DNA from: an uncultured Parabacteroides sp.
GTDB lineage: Bacteria; Bacteroidota; Bacteroidia; Bacteroidales; Tannerellaceae
Reading direction: 5' to 3'
Assembly: GCA_934725305.1 (NCBI GenBank)
Contig: CAKVBA010000066.1
Location: forward strand, 1 to 12,817
DNA: 12,817 nt
Shown: positions 7,057-12,817 of the stretch, piece by piece
How positions within the stretch are numbered: the stretch's first letter is position 1
Layout: each line of letters begins with the position of its first letter
Notes under the pieces: generated by a model
Database searches by the model: none
Seen by the model: the letters and a program-made list of their open reading frames with translations, nothing else
Told to the model about the DNA's origin: nothing
Made by a program: the position numbers and the translations under genes

Positions 7057-7992
7057 ATGAATGCAAAAGCTAAAGGTTACATTTTAGGTGCTATCGCCGC
7101 CGCAACTTACGGCATGAATCCATTGTTTGCTCTTCCTCTGTATGAAGCAGGAATGAATCCGGATTCAGTTCTTCTGTTTAGATATCTGTTTGCCATTCCT
7201 ATCTTGGGCATCATGCTCAAAGCTCGTGGCCGGAGTTTAAAACTAGAACGCAAAGAGGTGCCGCCTCTGGTATTCATGGGATTATTAATGGCCGGATCTT
7301 CTTTGGCTTTGTTTCAAAGTTACACCTATATGGAGGCCGGCATCGCCTCTACTCTACTCTTTGTCTATCCAATCATGGTTGCCATGATTATGGCGATCTG
7401 CTTTAAAGAGAAAATCTCTATCCAAACGATTCTTTGTATCCTGTTGGCCTTGGGCGGTATCGGATTGCTCTATGAAGGTGGAGATGGAACAACGCTCAAC
7501 CTGACCGGTTTCATCTTGGTAATGATTTCGGCTCTTTCCTACGCAGTCTATCTGGTTGGCGTGAACCGTCCGGCTCTGAAAAACATCCCCACACTGAAGC
7601 TGACTTTCTATGTGTTGCTGTTTGGCATGAGTCTGTTCCTTATCCGCAACTACATAAACGACAGCTTCTGTACAATCGACACATGGTATCTGTGGGCCAA
7701 TGCCATTGCGCTGGCCTTGTTCCCAACTGCCATCTCATTCATCTGTACAACACAAGCTATCCAGCATATCGGTGCTACTCCGACTGCCATATTAGGTGCA
7801 TTGGAGCCACTGACAGCCGTATTCTTTGGTGTAACCGTCTTTGGTGAAGCATTGACGCCTCGCCTCTGCTGCGGTATCGTCATGATTATCTTAGCGGTTA
7901 CCATCATCATTGCCGGAAACAACGTAACAACCTATCTGATTCGCTTCAGAAAGATGTTCCCGAGACTTCCACTGAAAAGAAAAGCTAACTAA
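7057..7992 (+). CDS. EamA-family (DMT superfamily) transporter
   Basis: Inner-membrane protein of 311 aa with about ten hydrophobic helices in two repeated EamA halves. The first half spans about residues 6-140, with AAATYGMNPLFALPLY near the start and AGIASTLLFVYPIMVAMI around 96-113. The second spans about 149-290, with ALSYAVYLVGVNRPAL near the start and GATPTAILGALEPLTAVFFGVTVFGE in the last third. The ALEPLTA...GE pattern is typical of this family. The tail after residue 290 is basic (RFRKMFPRLPLKRK) and should face the cytoplasm. Members export amino acids, nucleobases or other small metabolites, but the substrate here cannot be read from sequence. A GNAT acetyltransferase follows after 30 bp, so the two are probably co-transcribed. 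Confidence 0.9.
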   Translation: MNAKAKGYILGAIAAATYGMNPLFALPLYEAGMNPDSVLLFRYLFAIPILGIMLKARGRSLKLERKEVPPLVFMGLLMAGSSLALFQSYTYMEAGIASTLLFVYPIMVAMIMAICFKEKISIQTILCILLALGGIGLLYEGGDGTTLNLTGFILVMISALSYAVYLVGVNRPALKNIPTLKLTFYVLLFGMSLFLIRNYINDSFCTIDTWYLWANAIALALFPTAISFICTTQAIQHIGATPTAILGALEPLTAVFFGVTVFGEALTPRLCCGIVMIILAVTIIIAGNNVTTYLIRFRKMFPRLPLKRKAN

Positions 7993-8022
7993 ACTATATA
8001 AGATTTATACAATAATATATAT

Positions 8023-8511
8023 ATGACTATCAGACAAAGTAAAATCGAAGATCTGGCAAGTCTAATGGAGATATTTGCCTATGCGCGAGGATTCATGGCA
8101 AATACCGGCAATCCCAACCAGTGGATCAACGGATATCCTTCAGAAGAGCTGATCCGTCAAGAGATAGAAGCCGGCCACTGCTTTATCTGCCTCAATGAAG
8201 AGGACAAAGCGGTAGGCACCTTCTGCTTTATCTTGGGCGATGACCCGACCTATTCTTATATAGAAGAGGGAGCATGGCTCAACAACGAGCCTTACGGAAC
8301 CATCCATCGACTGGCTTCAAACGGAACAGAGAAAGGAGTTTTCGGCGCTTGTCTGAAATGGTGTGCTGCACGTTGCAAGAACCTGCGTGCAGACACCTAT
8401 TGCGACAATCATATCGTTCAGTCTTTACTGGAAAGAAACGGATTCCGCCGCTGTGGTATTATCTATATTGCCAACGGAACGCCTCGTATCGCCTACCAAA
8501 AAGAGGTATAA
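8023..8511 (+). CDS. GNAT-family N-acetyltransferase
   Basis: Predicted cytoplasmic enzyme of 162 aa that transfers an acetyl group from acetyl-CoA to an amine. The N-terminus MTIRQSKIEDLASLMEIFAYAR is the standard GNAT beta1-alpha1. The centre has GTFCFILGDDPTYSYIEEG, and the acetyl-CoA-binding region is TIHRLASNGTEKGVFGACLKWC, where the usual R/QxxGxG/A loop is degenerate, as in related acetyltransferases of this size. It ends with ADTYCDNHIVQSLLERNGFRRCGIIY, the typical beta5-beta6 part. The ATG follows an A/T-only leader 30 bp behind the transporter stop. The substrate is unknown; pairing with an exporter could mean modification of the exported compound, but that is a guess. Confidence 0.88.
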   Translation: MTIRQSKIEDLASLMEIFAYARGFMANTGNPNQWINGYPSEELIRQEIEAGHCFICLNEEDKAVGTFCFILGDDPTYSYIEEGAWLNNEPYGTIHRLASNGTEKGVFGACLKWCAARCKNLRADTYCDNHIVQSLLERNGFRRCGIIYIANGTPRIAYQKEV

Positions 8512-8529
8512 AAGCAATCTTTCTTTGCT

Positions 8530-8573
8530 CATTAAGATAGAATGTGTGCATATTTTCCATGCAAATCTTAATG
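8530..8573. promoter_or_regulatory. Inverted repeat upstream of the etf operon
   Basis: CATTAAGAT (8530-8538) and its exact reverse complement ATCTTAATG (8565-8573) enclose a second inverted repeat, TGCAT (8547-8551) and ATGCA (8559-8563). Together they can form a long imperfect hairpin. No T-run follows in the plus direction, so it is a weak terminator candidate for the acetyltransferase. It ends exactly where the -33 region of the etfB promoter should lie, so an operator role is possible. Confidence 0.4.
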
Positions 8574-8592
8574 TGTATAAAAAATGTTTGAT

Positions 8593-8600
8593 TACTTTTG
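8593..8600 (+). promoter_or_regulatory. -7 box for the etfB-etfA-acyl-CoA dehydrogenase operon
   Basis: The plus strand reads TACTTTTG followed by C, a full match to TAnnTTTG, 41 bp before the etfB ATG. The expected -33 position (8571-8573) reads ATG rather than TTG and is the end of the inverted repeat at 8530-8573. A weak -33 under a palindrome would suit a regulated promoter. Confidence 0.6.
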
Positions 8601-8641
8601 CAACTCAGTATTTTCTGAACTAAATTAATATTCCTAAAAAT

Positions 8642-9523
8642 ATGAGTTTAAGAATTATCGTATTAGCGAAACAGGTTCCGGATACACGCAACGTGGGAAA
8701 AGATGCCATGAAAGAAGACGGTACAATTAACCGTGCCGCTCTGCCTGCTATCTTTAACCCGGAAGACCTGAATGCATTGGAACAGGCATTACGCTTGAAA
8801 GATGCTTATCCCGGAACAACAGTTACGCTGTTAACCATGGGTCCGGGAAGAGCCGCCGAAGTGATCCGTGAAGGTTTATACCGTGGAGCAGATGGAGGCT
8901 ATCTGTTAACCGACCGCGCCTTTGCCGGAGCCGACACATTAGCCACATCTTACGCATTGGCTACGGCTATCAAGAAAATTGCAGATTATGATATTATCCT
9001 CGGTGGTCGCCAAGCTATTGATGGAGATACGGCTCAAGTAGGTCCGCAAGTAGCGGAGAAATTAGGATTAACTCAAATTACCTATGCCGAAGAAATTCTG
9101 AACGTAGATGAAGAAACACGCCGCATCACAGTGAAACGCCATATCGACGGAGGTGTAGAAACAGTTGAAGGTCCGATGCCTATCGTTATCACTGTTAATG
9201 GATCAGCAGCTCCTTGCCGTCCGCGCAACGCCAAACTCGTCATGAAATATAAACGTGCACTTGGCGCCCAGGAAAAGGCAGCTGTCTCTGCTCTGGATTA
9301 TGCAGAATTATATGAGAAACGTCCTTACCTGAACATTCAGGAATGGAGCGTTGCCGACGTAAACGGCGACTTGGCTCAATGTGGACTTAGCGGATCACCT
9401 ACCAAGGTGAAGACCATTCAGAACATCGTGTTCCAAGCTAAAGAAAGCAAGACATTGACCGGCTCTGATAAAGACGTAGAAGATTTGATTGTTGAACTGT
9501 TAGCTAACCACACCATCGGATAA
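8642..9523 (+). CDS. etfB: Electron transfer flavoprotein, beta subunit
   Basis: Small subunit of the cytoplasmic EtfAB heterodimer that carries electrons for an acyl-CoA dehydrogenase. At 293 aa it starts with the family motif AKQVPDT (9-15), then NPEDLNALEQALRLKD (39-54), TMGPGRAAEV (65-74), TDRAFAGADTLATS (90-103) and GRQAIDGDTAQVGP (122-135). The last two resemble the EtfB of Acidaminococcus fermentans, a flavin-bifurcating Etf, rather than classical EtfB, which has a pattern like QAIDDDxNQTGQ and binds AMP there. I infer a second FAD at this site. It begins a tight operon: etfA follows after 4 bp. The ATG start follows A/T-rich sequence without a Shine-Dalgarno. The family call is certain; bifurcation is probable, not proven. 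Confidence 0.95.
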   Translation: MSLRIIVLAKQVPDTRNVGKDAMKEDGTINRAALPAIFNPEDLNALEQALRLKDAYPGTTVTLLTMGPGRAAEVIREGLYRGADGGYLLTDRAFAGADTLATSYALATAIKKIADYDIILGGRQAIDGDTAQVGPQVAEKLGLTQITYAEEILNVDEETRRITVKRHIDGGVETVEGPMPIVITVNGSAAPCRPRNAKLVMKYKRALGAQEKAAVSALDYAELYEKRPYLNIQEWSVADVNGDLAQCGLSGSPTKVKTIQNIVFQAKESKTLTGSDKDVEDLIVELLANHTIG

Positions 9524-9527
9524 GATT

Positions 9528-10547
9528 ATGAACAACGTATTTGTATATTGCGAATTGGAAGGCACATGCGTAGCCGATGTAAGCCTTGAACTTCTGACTA
9601 AAGGCCGCAAGTTAGCAAGCCAGTTGGGTTGCCAGCTCGAAGCTATCGTTGCAGGTAGCGGTCTGGAAGGAATCGAAAAGCAGGTAATGCCTTATGGTGT
9701 TGACAAAGTGCATGTCTTTGATGCTCCGGGATTGTTCCCCTACACTTCTTTGCCTCACGCTTCTATCTTGATCAACCTGTTCAAGGAAGAGAAACCTCAG
9801 ATCTGTCTGATGGGCGCAACTGTGATTGGTCGTGACTTGGGTCCCCGTGTATCTTCTTCACTAACCAGTGGCTTGACAGCCGACTGTACCTCTTTGGAAA
9901 TCGGTCCTCACGAAGATAAGAAAGCAGGTAAGACGTATGAGAATCTGTTGTATCAGATTCGTCCGGCATTCGGCGGAAACATCGTAGCAACCATCATCAA
10001 CCCTGAACACCGTCCTCAGATGGCAACTGTTCGTGAAGGTGTGATGAAGAAAGAGGTTATGGATCCGAACTATCAGGGCGAAGTGATCAAACATGATGTA
10101 GCTAAATATGTTCCGGATGCCGACTATGTGGTAAAGGTTATCGACCGCCACGTAGAAAAGGCTAAACACAACCTGAAGGGTGCTCCTATTGTAATCGCCG
10201 GTGGTTACGGTATGGGTTCTAAAGAGGGCTTCGACATGTTGTTTGAACTGGCCAAGGAGCTTCATGCCGAAGTGGGTGCCAGCCGTGCAGCTGTGGATGC
10301 AGGCTTCTGTGAACACGACCGCCAGATCGGTCAGACAGGTGTGACTGTACGTCCGAAACTTTATATTGCCTGTGGTATTTCTGGTCAGATCCAGCACATT
10401 GCCGGTATGCAGGATGCAGGCATCATCATCTCTATCAATAACGACGAGAATGCTCCTATCAACACCATTGCAGACTATGTGATCAACGGTACAGTTGAAG
10501 AGGTGATTCCGAAGATGATTAAGTATTATAAACAGAACAGCAAGTAA
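9528..10547 (+). CDS. etfA: Electron transfer flavoprotein, alpha subunit
   Basis: Large Etf subunit, 339 aa, whose C-terminal domain binds the FAD that passes electrons to or from the dehydrogenase. The N-terminal domain (about 1-200) has MGATVIGRDLGPRVSSSL (95-112) and RPAFGGNIVATI (145-156). The FAD domain (about 215-335) has AGGYGMGSKEGF (224-235), EVGASRAAVDAGF (248-260) with the conserved flavin-contacting Arg253, IGQTGVTVRPKLYIACGISG (267-286), QIQH (287-290) and INNDENAPI. In many Etfs the glycine-rich turn reads GGRG; here Tyr227 occupies the Arg place. There is no ferredoxin-like extension. It lies 4 bp behind etfB and 4 bp before the dehydrogenase, so the three proteins are almost certainly made together. 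Confidence 0.95.
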   Translation: MNNVFVYCELEGTCVADVSLELLTKGRKLASQLGCQLEAIVAGSGLEGIEKQVMPYGVDKVHVFDAPGLFPYTSLPHASILINLFKEEKPQICLMGATVIGRDLGPRVSSSLTSGLTADCTSLEIGPHEDKKAGKTYENLLYQIRPAFGGNIVATIINPEHRPQMATVREGVMKKEVMDPNYQGEVIKHDVAKYVPDADYVVKVIDRHVEKAKHNLKGAPIVIAGGYGMGSKEGFDMLFELAKELHAEVGASRAAVDAGFCEHDRQIGQTGVTVRPKLYIACGISGQIQHIAGMQDAGIIISINNDENAPINTIADYVINGTVEEVIPKMIKYYKQNSK

Positions 10548-10551
10548 AGAG

Positions 10552-12258
10552 ATGGCAAACTATTATACAGACATTCCGGAACTCAAGTATCACTTGAACA
10601 ATCCGATGATGGAACGTATTTGCGAACTGAAAGAACGCAACTACAGTGATAAAGAGGAATTCGACTACGCTCCGCAAGACTATGCAGACGCATTGGACTC
10701 ATACGATAAGGTGCTTGAGATTACAGGCGAAATCACCGGTGAGATCATTGCTCCGAATGCTGAAGGCGTGGATGCAGAAGGTCCTCACTGCGCCAATGGC
10801 CGTGTAGAATATGCTTCAGGCACTAAACAGAACCTGGATGCCATGGTAAAAGCCGGCCTGAATGGTATGACTATGCCACGCCGTTTTGGCGGTCTGAACT
10901 TCCCCATCACTCCGTACACTATGTGTGCCGAGATCGTAGCTGCAGCTGATGCTGGCTTCGGTAACATCTGGTCTTTGCAAGACTGTATCGAAACACTCTA
11001 CGAATTTGGTAATGAAGATCAGCACAGCCGTTTCATCCCGCGTATCTGCGCCGGTGAAACTATGTCTATGGACTTGACTGAACCGGATGCAGGTTCTGAC
11101 TTGCAGTCCGTAATGCTGAAGGCTACTTTCGACGAAGAGAACAACTGCTGGAGACTGAACGGTGTGAAGCGTTTCATCACCAATGGTGATGCAGATCTTC
11201 ACCTGGTATTGGCTCGCTCTGAAGAAGGCACTCGCGATGGTCGTGGTCTTTCTATGTTTATCTATGACAAGCGAGACGGCGGTGTGAACGTTCGTCGTAT
11301 CGAGAACAAATTGGGTATCCATGGTTCTCCTACCTGCGAATTGGTTTATAAGAATGCAAAGGCTGAATTGTGCGGCGACCGCAAGATGGGTCTTATTAAA
11401 TATGTAATGGCATTGATGAACGGTGCTCGTTTGGGCATCGCTGCACAGTCTGTTGGTTTGAGCCAAGCTGCCTACAACGAAGGTTTGGCTTATGCAAAAG
11501 ACCGTAAGCAGTTTGGCAAAGCCATCATCGAATTCCCGGCTGTCTATGACATGCTGGCTATCATGAAGGCCAAATTGGATGCCGGCCGTGCACTGCTCTA
11601 TCAGACTTCACGCTATGTCGATATCTACAAAGCGTTGGACGACATCGCCCGCGAACGCAAGCTGACAGCCGACGAACGTAAGGAACAGAAACGTTTTGCC
11701 AAGTTGGCCGATAGCTTCACTCCGCTGGCAAAAGGTATGAACTCTGAGTATGCCAACCAGAATGCCTACGACAGCATTCAGATTCATGGTGGTTCTGGCT
11801 TCATGTTGGAATATGCTTGTCAGCGTATCTACCGTGATGCTCGTATTACCTCTATCTATGAAGGTACAACTCAGTTGCAGACCGTTGCTGCCATCCGCTA
11901 TGTAACAAATGGTGCTTATCTGGCCACTTTGCGTGAATATGAAGAGGTAGCTTGCAGCGAGAAGATGCAGCCGCTGTTGGATCGCGTGAAAGAGATGACC
12001 AACCGCTTCGAGGTTGCAACCAATGCTGTCAAGGAGGCTCAGAACCAAGAGTTGCTCGACTTCGTAGCTCGTCGTTTGTATGAAATGGCTGCTGTCTGCG
12101 TGATGTCACACCTGATTATCCAGGATGCAACCAACGCTCCGGAGCTGTTCGAACAGTCTGCCGAAGTGTATGTAAACTATGCAGAAAGCGAAATTGCCAA
12201 GCATGCCAACTTCATTGAGAAGTTCAATGCCGATCAGTTAGCAAGCTATCGTAAGTAA
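10552..12258 (+). CDS. Acyl-CoA dehydrogenase family protein, long form
   Basis: FAD enzyme that interconverts an acyl-CoA and its 2-enoyl-CoA, exchanging electrons with the Etf encoded just upstream. The catalytic core is clear: AEIVAAADAGFGNIWSLQ, the FAD/substrate signature DLTEPDAGSDLQS (174-186), NGVKRFITNGD (203-213), KLGIHGSPTCELV (253-265), YAKDRKQFGKAI (314-325), QIHGGSGFMLEY (410-421) and YRDARITSIYEGT (427-439). Glu437 is in the position of the catalytic base in short-chain enzymes. At 568 aa it is well beyond the roughly 380 aa of short-chain members. Extra parts are an N-terminal helical stretch (1-40), a charged insert (about 360-388) and a C-terminal helical extension of about 115 residues. 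Extended acyl-CoA dehydrogenases of this kind occur in several bacterial groups. Chain-length preference and direction cannot be told; no crotonase, thiolase or CoA-transferase gene is adjacent. Confidence 0.93.
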   Translation: MANYYTDIPELKYHLNNPMMERICELKERNYSDKEEFDYAPQDYADALDSYDKVLEITGEITGEIIAPNAEGVDAEGPHCANGRVEYASGTKQNLDAMVKAGLNGMTMPRRFGGLNFPITPYTMCAEIVAAADAGFGNIWSLQDCIETLYEFGNEDQHSRFIPRICAGETMSMDLTEPDAGSDLQSVMLKATFDEENNCWRLNGVKRFITNGDADLHLVLARSEEGTRDGRGLSMFIYDKRDGGVNVRRIENKLGIHGSPTCELVYKNAKAELCGDRKMGLIKYVMALMNGARLGIAAQSVGLSQAAYNEGLAYAKDRKQFGKAIIEFPAVYDMLAIMKAKLDAGRALLYQTSRYVDIYKALDDIARERKLTADERKEQKRFAKLADSFTPLAKGMNSEYANQNAYDSIQIHGGSGFMLEYACQRIYRDARITSIYEGTTQLQTVAAIRYVTNGAYLATLREYEEVACSEKMQPLLDRVKEMTNRFEVATNAVKEAQNQELLDFVARRLYEMAAVCVMSHLIIQDATNAPELFEQSAEVYVNYAESEIAKHANFIEKFNADQLASYRK

Positions 12259-12280
12259 GAAAGTATAGCTTAATTCATAA

Positions 12281-12405
12281 GAGAGGCATCATAATTTGAT
12301 TAATATCTTGTTGTTTTTGGAATTTAACCTCAATTATTTTTAAAACTGTAAATGGTTTTGGTCATATCCATAGAACATATATTTTACAAATTATGATGTC
12401 CTCTC
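12281..12405. repeat. 125-bp segment bounded by imperfect 18-bp inverted repeats
   Basis: The left arm (12281-12298) reads GAGAGG then CATCATAATTTG. The right arm (12387-12405) is its exact reverse complement except for one extra T between CAAATTATGATG and CCTCTC. The arms enclose about 88 bp of A/T-rich DNA. It begins 22 bp past the dehydrogenase stop, so it could fold as a long 3' hairpin of the etf operon transcript and help end it. The alternative is a small non-autonomous mobile element (MITE-like); I see no clear target duplication. Confidence 0.6.
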
Positions 12406-12466
12406 TATTTCCTCTCTATTTCCTTTTTATTTCCTTCTTATTTCCTTCTTATTTCCTTCTTATTCA
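12401..12466. repeat. 11-bp tandem repeat, six units, pyrimidine-rich
   Basis: Six head-to-tail 11-bp units run from 12401. Units 1 and 2 are CTCTCTATTTC, unit 3 is CTTTTTATTTC, units 4 and 5 are CTTCTTATTTC, and unit 6 is CTTCTTATTCA. The plus strand is all C/T apart from one A per unit (two in the last). The first unit overlaps the right arm of the inverted repeat at 12400-12405. Copy number could vary by slippage. Confidence 0.9.
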
Positions 12467-12643
12467 TATCTAGTAGAAAATACCATCAGAAAAACGATTT
12501 ATGATAAAACTATCAAACCCGATAAGCAAGGTATATTTTATAAATACTGTTAATACACACACTATTTTTTCTAAAATAAATTCTAGATTGAAATAATATT
12601 TATATACTACAAGACATTTTTAAACTCCCTAATCACTATCAAT

Positions 12644-12817
12644 ATGAAAAAACTATTCTATCTACTCCTCATTACCTGCATGATTTCTTGCAATGGTCGG
12701 CAAAACAACAAGGCTTCTAAACCAACAGAAACAATACCTGTTGATTTAACCCAACTTCAACATCTTCTGAATAAAATTTCTCTAAAAATCAGCCTTTTCC
12801 TTTTTTGTAGATTTTCG
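12644..12817 (+). CDS. Predicted small lipoprotein, N-terminal part only
   Basis: The first 58 codons are open to the window edge. MKKLFYLLLITCMISCNGRQ is a short lipoprotein signal peptide: basic start, hydrophobic core, and a lipobox ending MISC with Cys16 as the likely lipidated residue. The following residues are polar (NGRQNNKASKPTETIPVDL), as expected of a linker. From about residue 43 the frame becomes KISLKISLFLFCRFS, which is unlike an exported lipoprotein and may signal a frame disruption or an inserted sequence near the window edge. I do not recognise the family. The ATG is preceded by an A-rich leader, usual in this phylum. Confidence 0.55.
   Translation, partial: MKKLFYLLLITCMISCNGRQNNKASKPTETIPVDLTQLQHLLNKISLKISLFLFCRFS

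Larger units (their letters stand above)
12259..12643. other. A/T-rich intergenic region with repeats (385 bp)
   Basis: This stretch separates the etf operon from the lipoprotein gene and holds no open frame that I can support. It contains a 125-bp segment with inverted-repeat ends (12281-12405), an 11-bp tandem repeat (12401-12466), and about 175 bp of very A/T-rich sequence before the lipoprotein start. I do not find a convincing TAnnTTTG box for the lipoprotein gene. Confidence 0.6.

Noticed and set aside
9861..10397. 178-codon leftward open frame opposite etfA
   Set aside because: It is a mirror frame inside a strongly conserved gene; the codon pattern of etfA explains it, and it has no promoter or family resemblance.
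10816..11466. 216-codon leftward open frame opposite the acyl-CoA dehydrogenase
   Set aside because: It is an antisense shadow of a gene whose motifs are unambiguous, with composition typical of reverse-complement translation.

Overview
The window reads as chromosomal DNA from a gut-type Bacteroidales bacterium, most likely Bacteroides or Parabacteroides; I cannot settle the species. Three things point there. The primary sigma factor is the short form of about 286 residues, without the long N-terminal region of proteobacterial RpoD. Start codons lack Shine-Dalgarno sequences and sit in A/T-rich leaders. Several genes carry the Bacteroidetes -7 box TAnnTTTG, twice with a TTG exactly 19 bp upstream.

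Layout: the left half is transcribed leftwards (minus strand). It holds pfp (PPi-dependent phosphofructokinase), ogt (DNA-alkyl methyltransferase), guaD (guanine deaminase), a periplasmic DegP/HtrA-type protease and rpoD. pfp, the protease and rpoD each end in a clear stem-loop plus U-tract, so most of these are single-gene transcription units. A promoter at the extreme left edge probably serves another leftward gene outside the window. Between guaD and ogt lies about 1 kb with no convincing gene; its last part is a degenerate array of 22-bp tandem repeats directly behind ogt.

The right half is transcribed rightwards. A drug/metabolite transporter of the EamA family is followed after 30 bp by a GNAT acetyltransferase, probably one unit. 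Next is a tight three-gene operon, etfB-etfA-acyl-CoA dehydrogenase, with 4-bp gaps. Its EtfB carries the sequence signature of electron-bifurcating Etfs, and the dehydrogenase is unusually long (568 aa) with N-terminal, internal and C-terminal additions. Together they should move electrons between an acyl-CoA/enoyl-CoA couple and, if the bifurcation call is right, NADH and ferredoxin. Downstream is an A/T-rich zone with a 125-bp segment bounded by 18-bp imperfect inverted repeats, abutting a six-unit 11-bp pyrimidine-rich tandem repeat. The window ends in the first 58 codons of a predicted lipoprotein.

Most of the window is ordinary housekeeping and metabolism. I found no defence system, CRISPR array, complete mobile element or RNA gene. 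The observations most worth checking are the two tandem repeat arrays with periods of 22 and 11 bp, the 125-bp inverted-repeat element, the probable bifurcating Etf-dehydrogenase operon, and a perfect 21-bp palindrome upstream of the protease gene.
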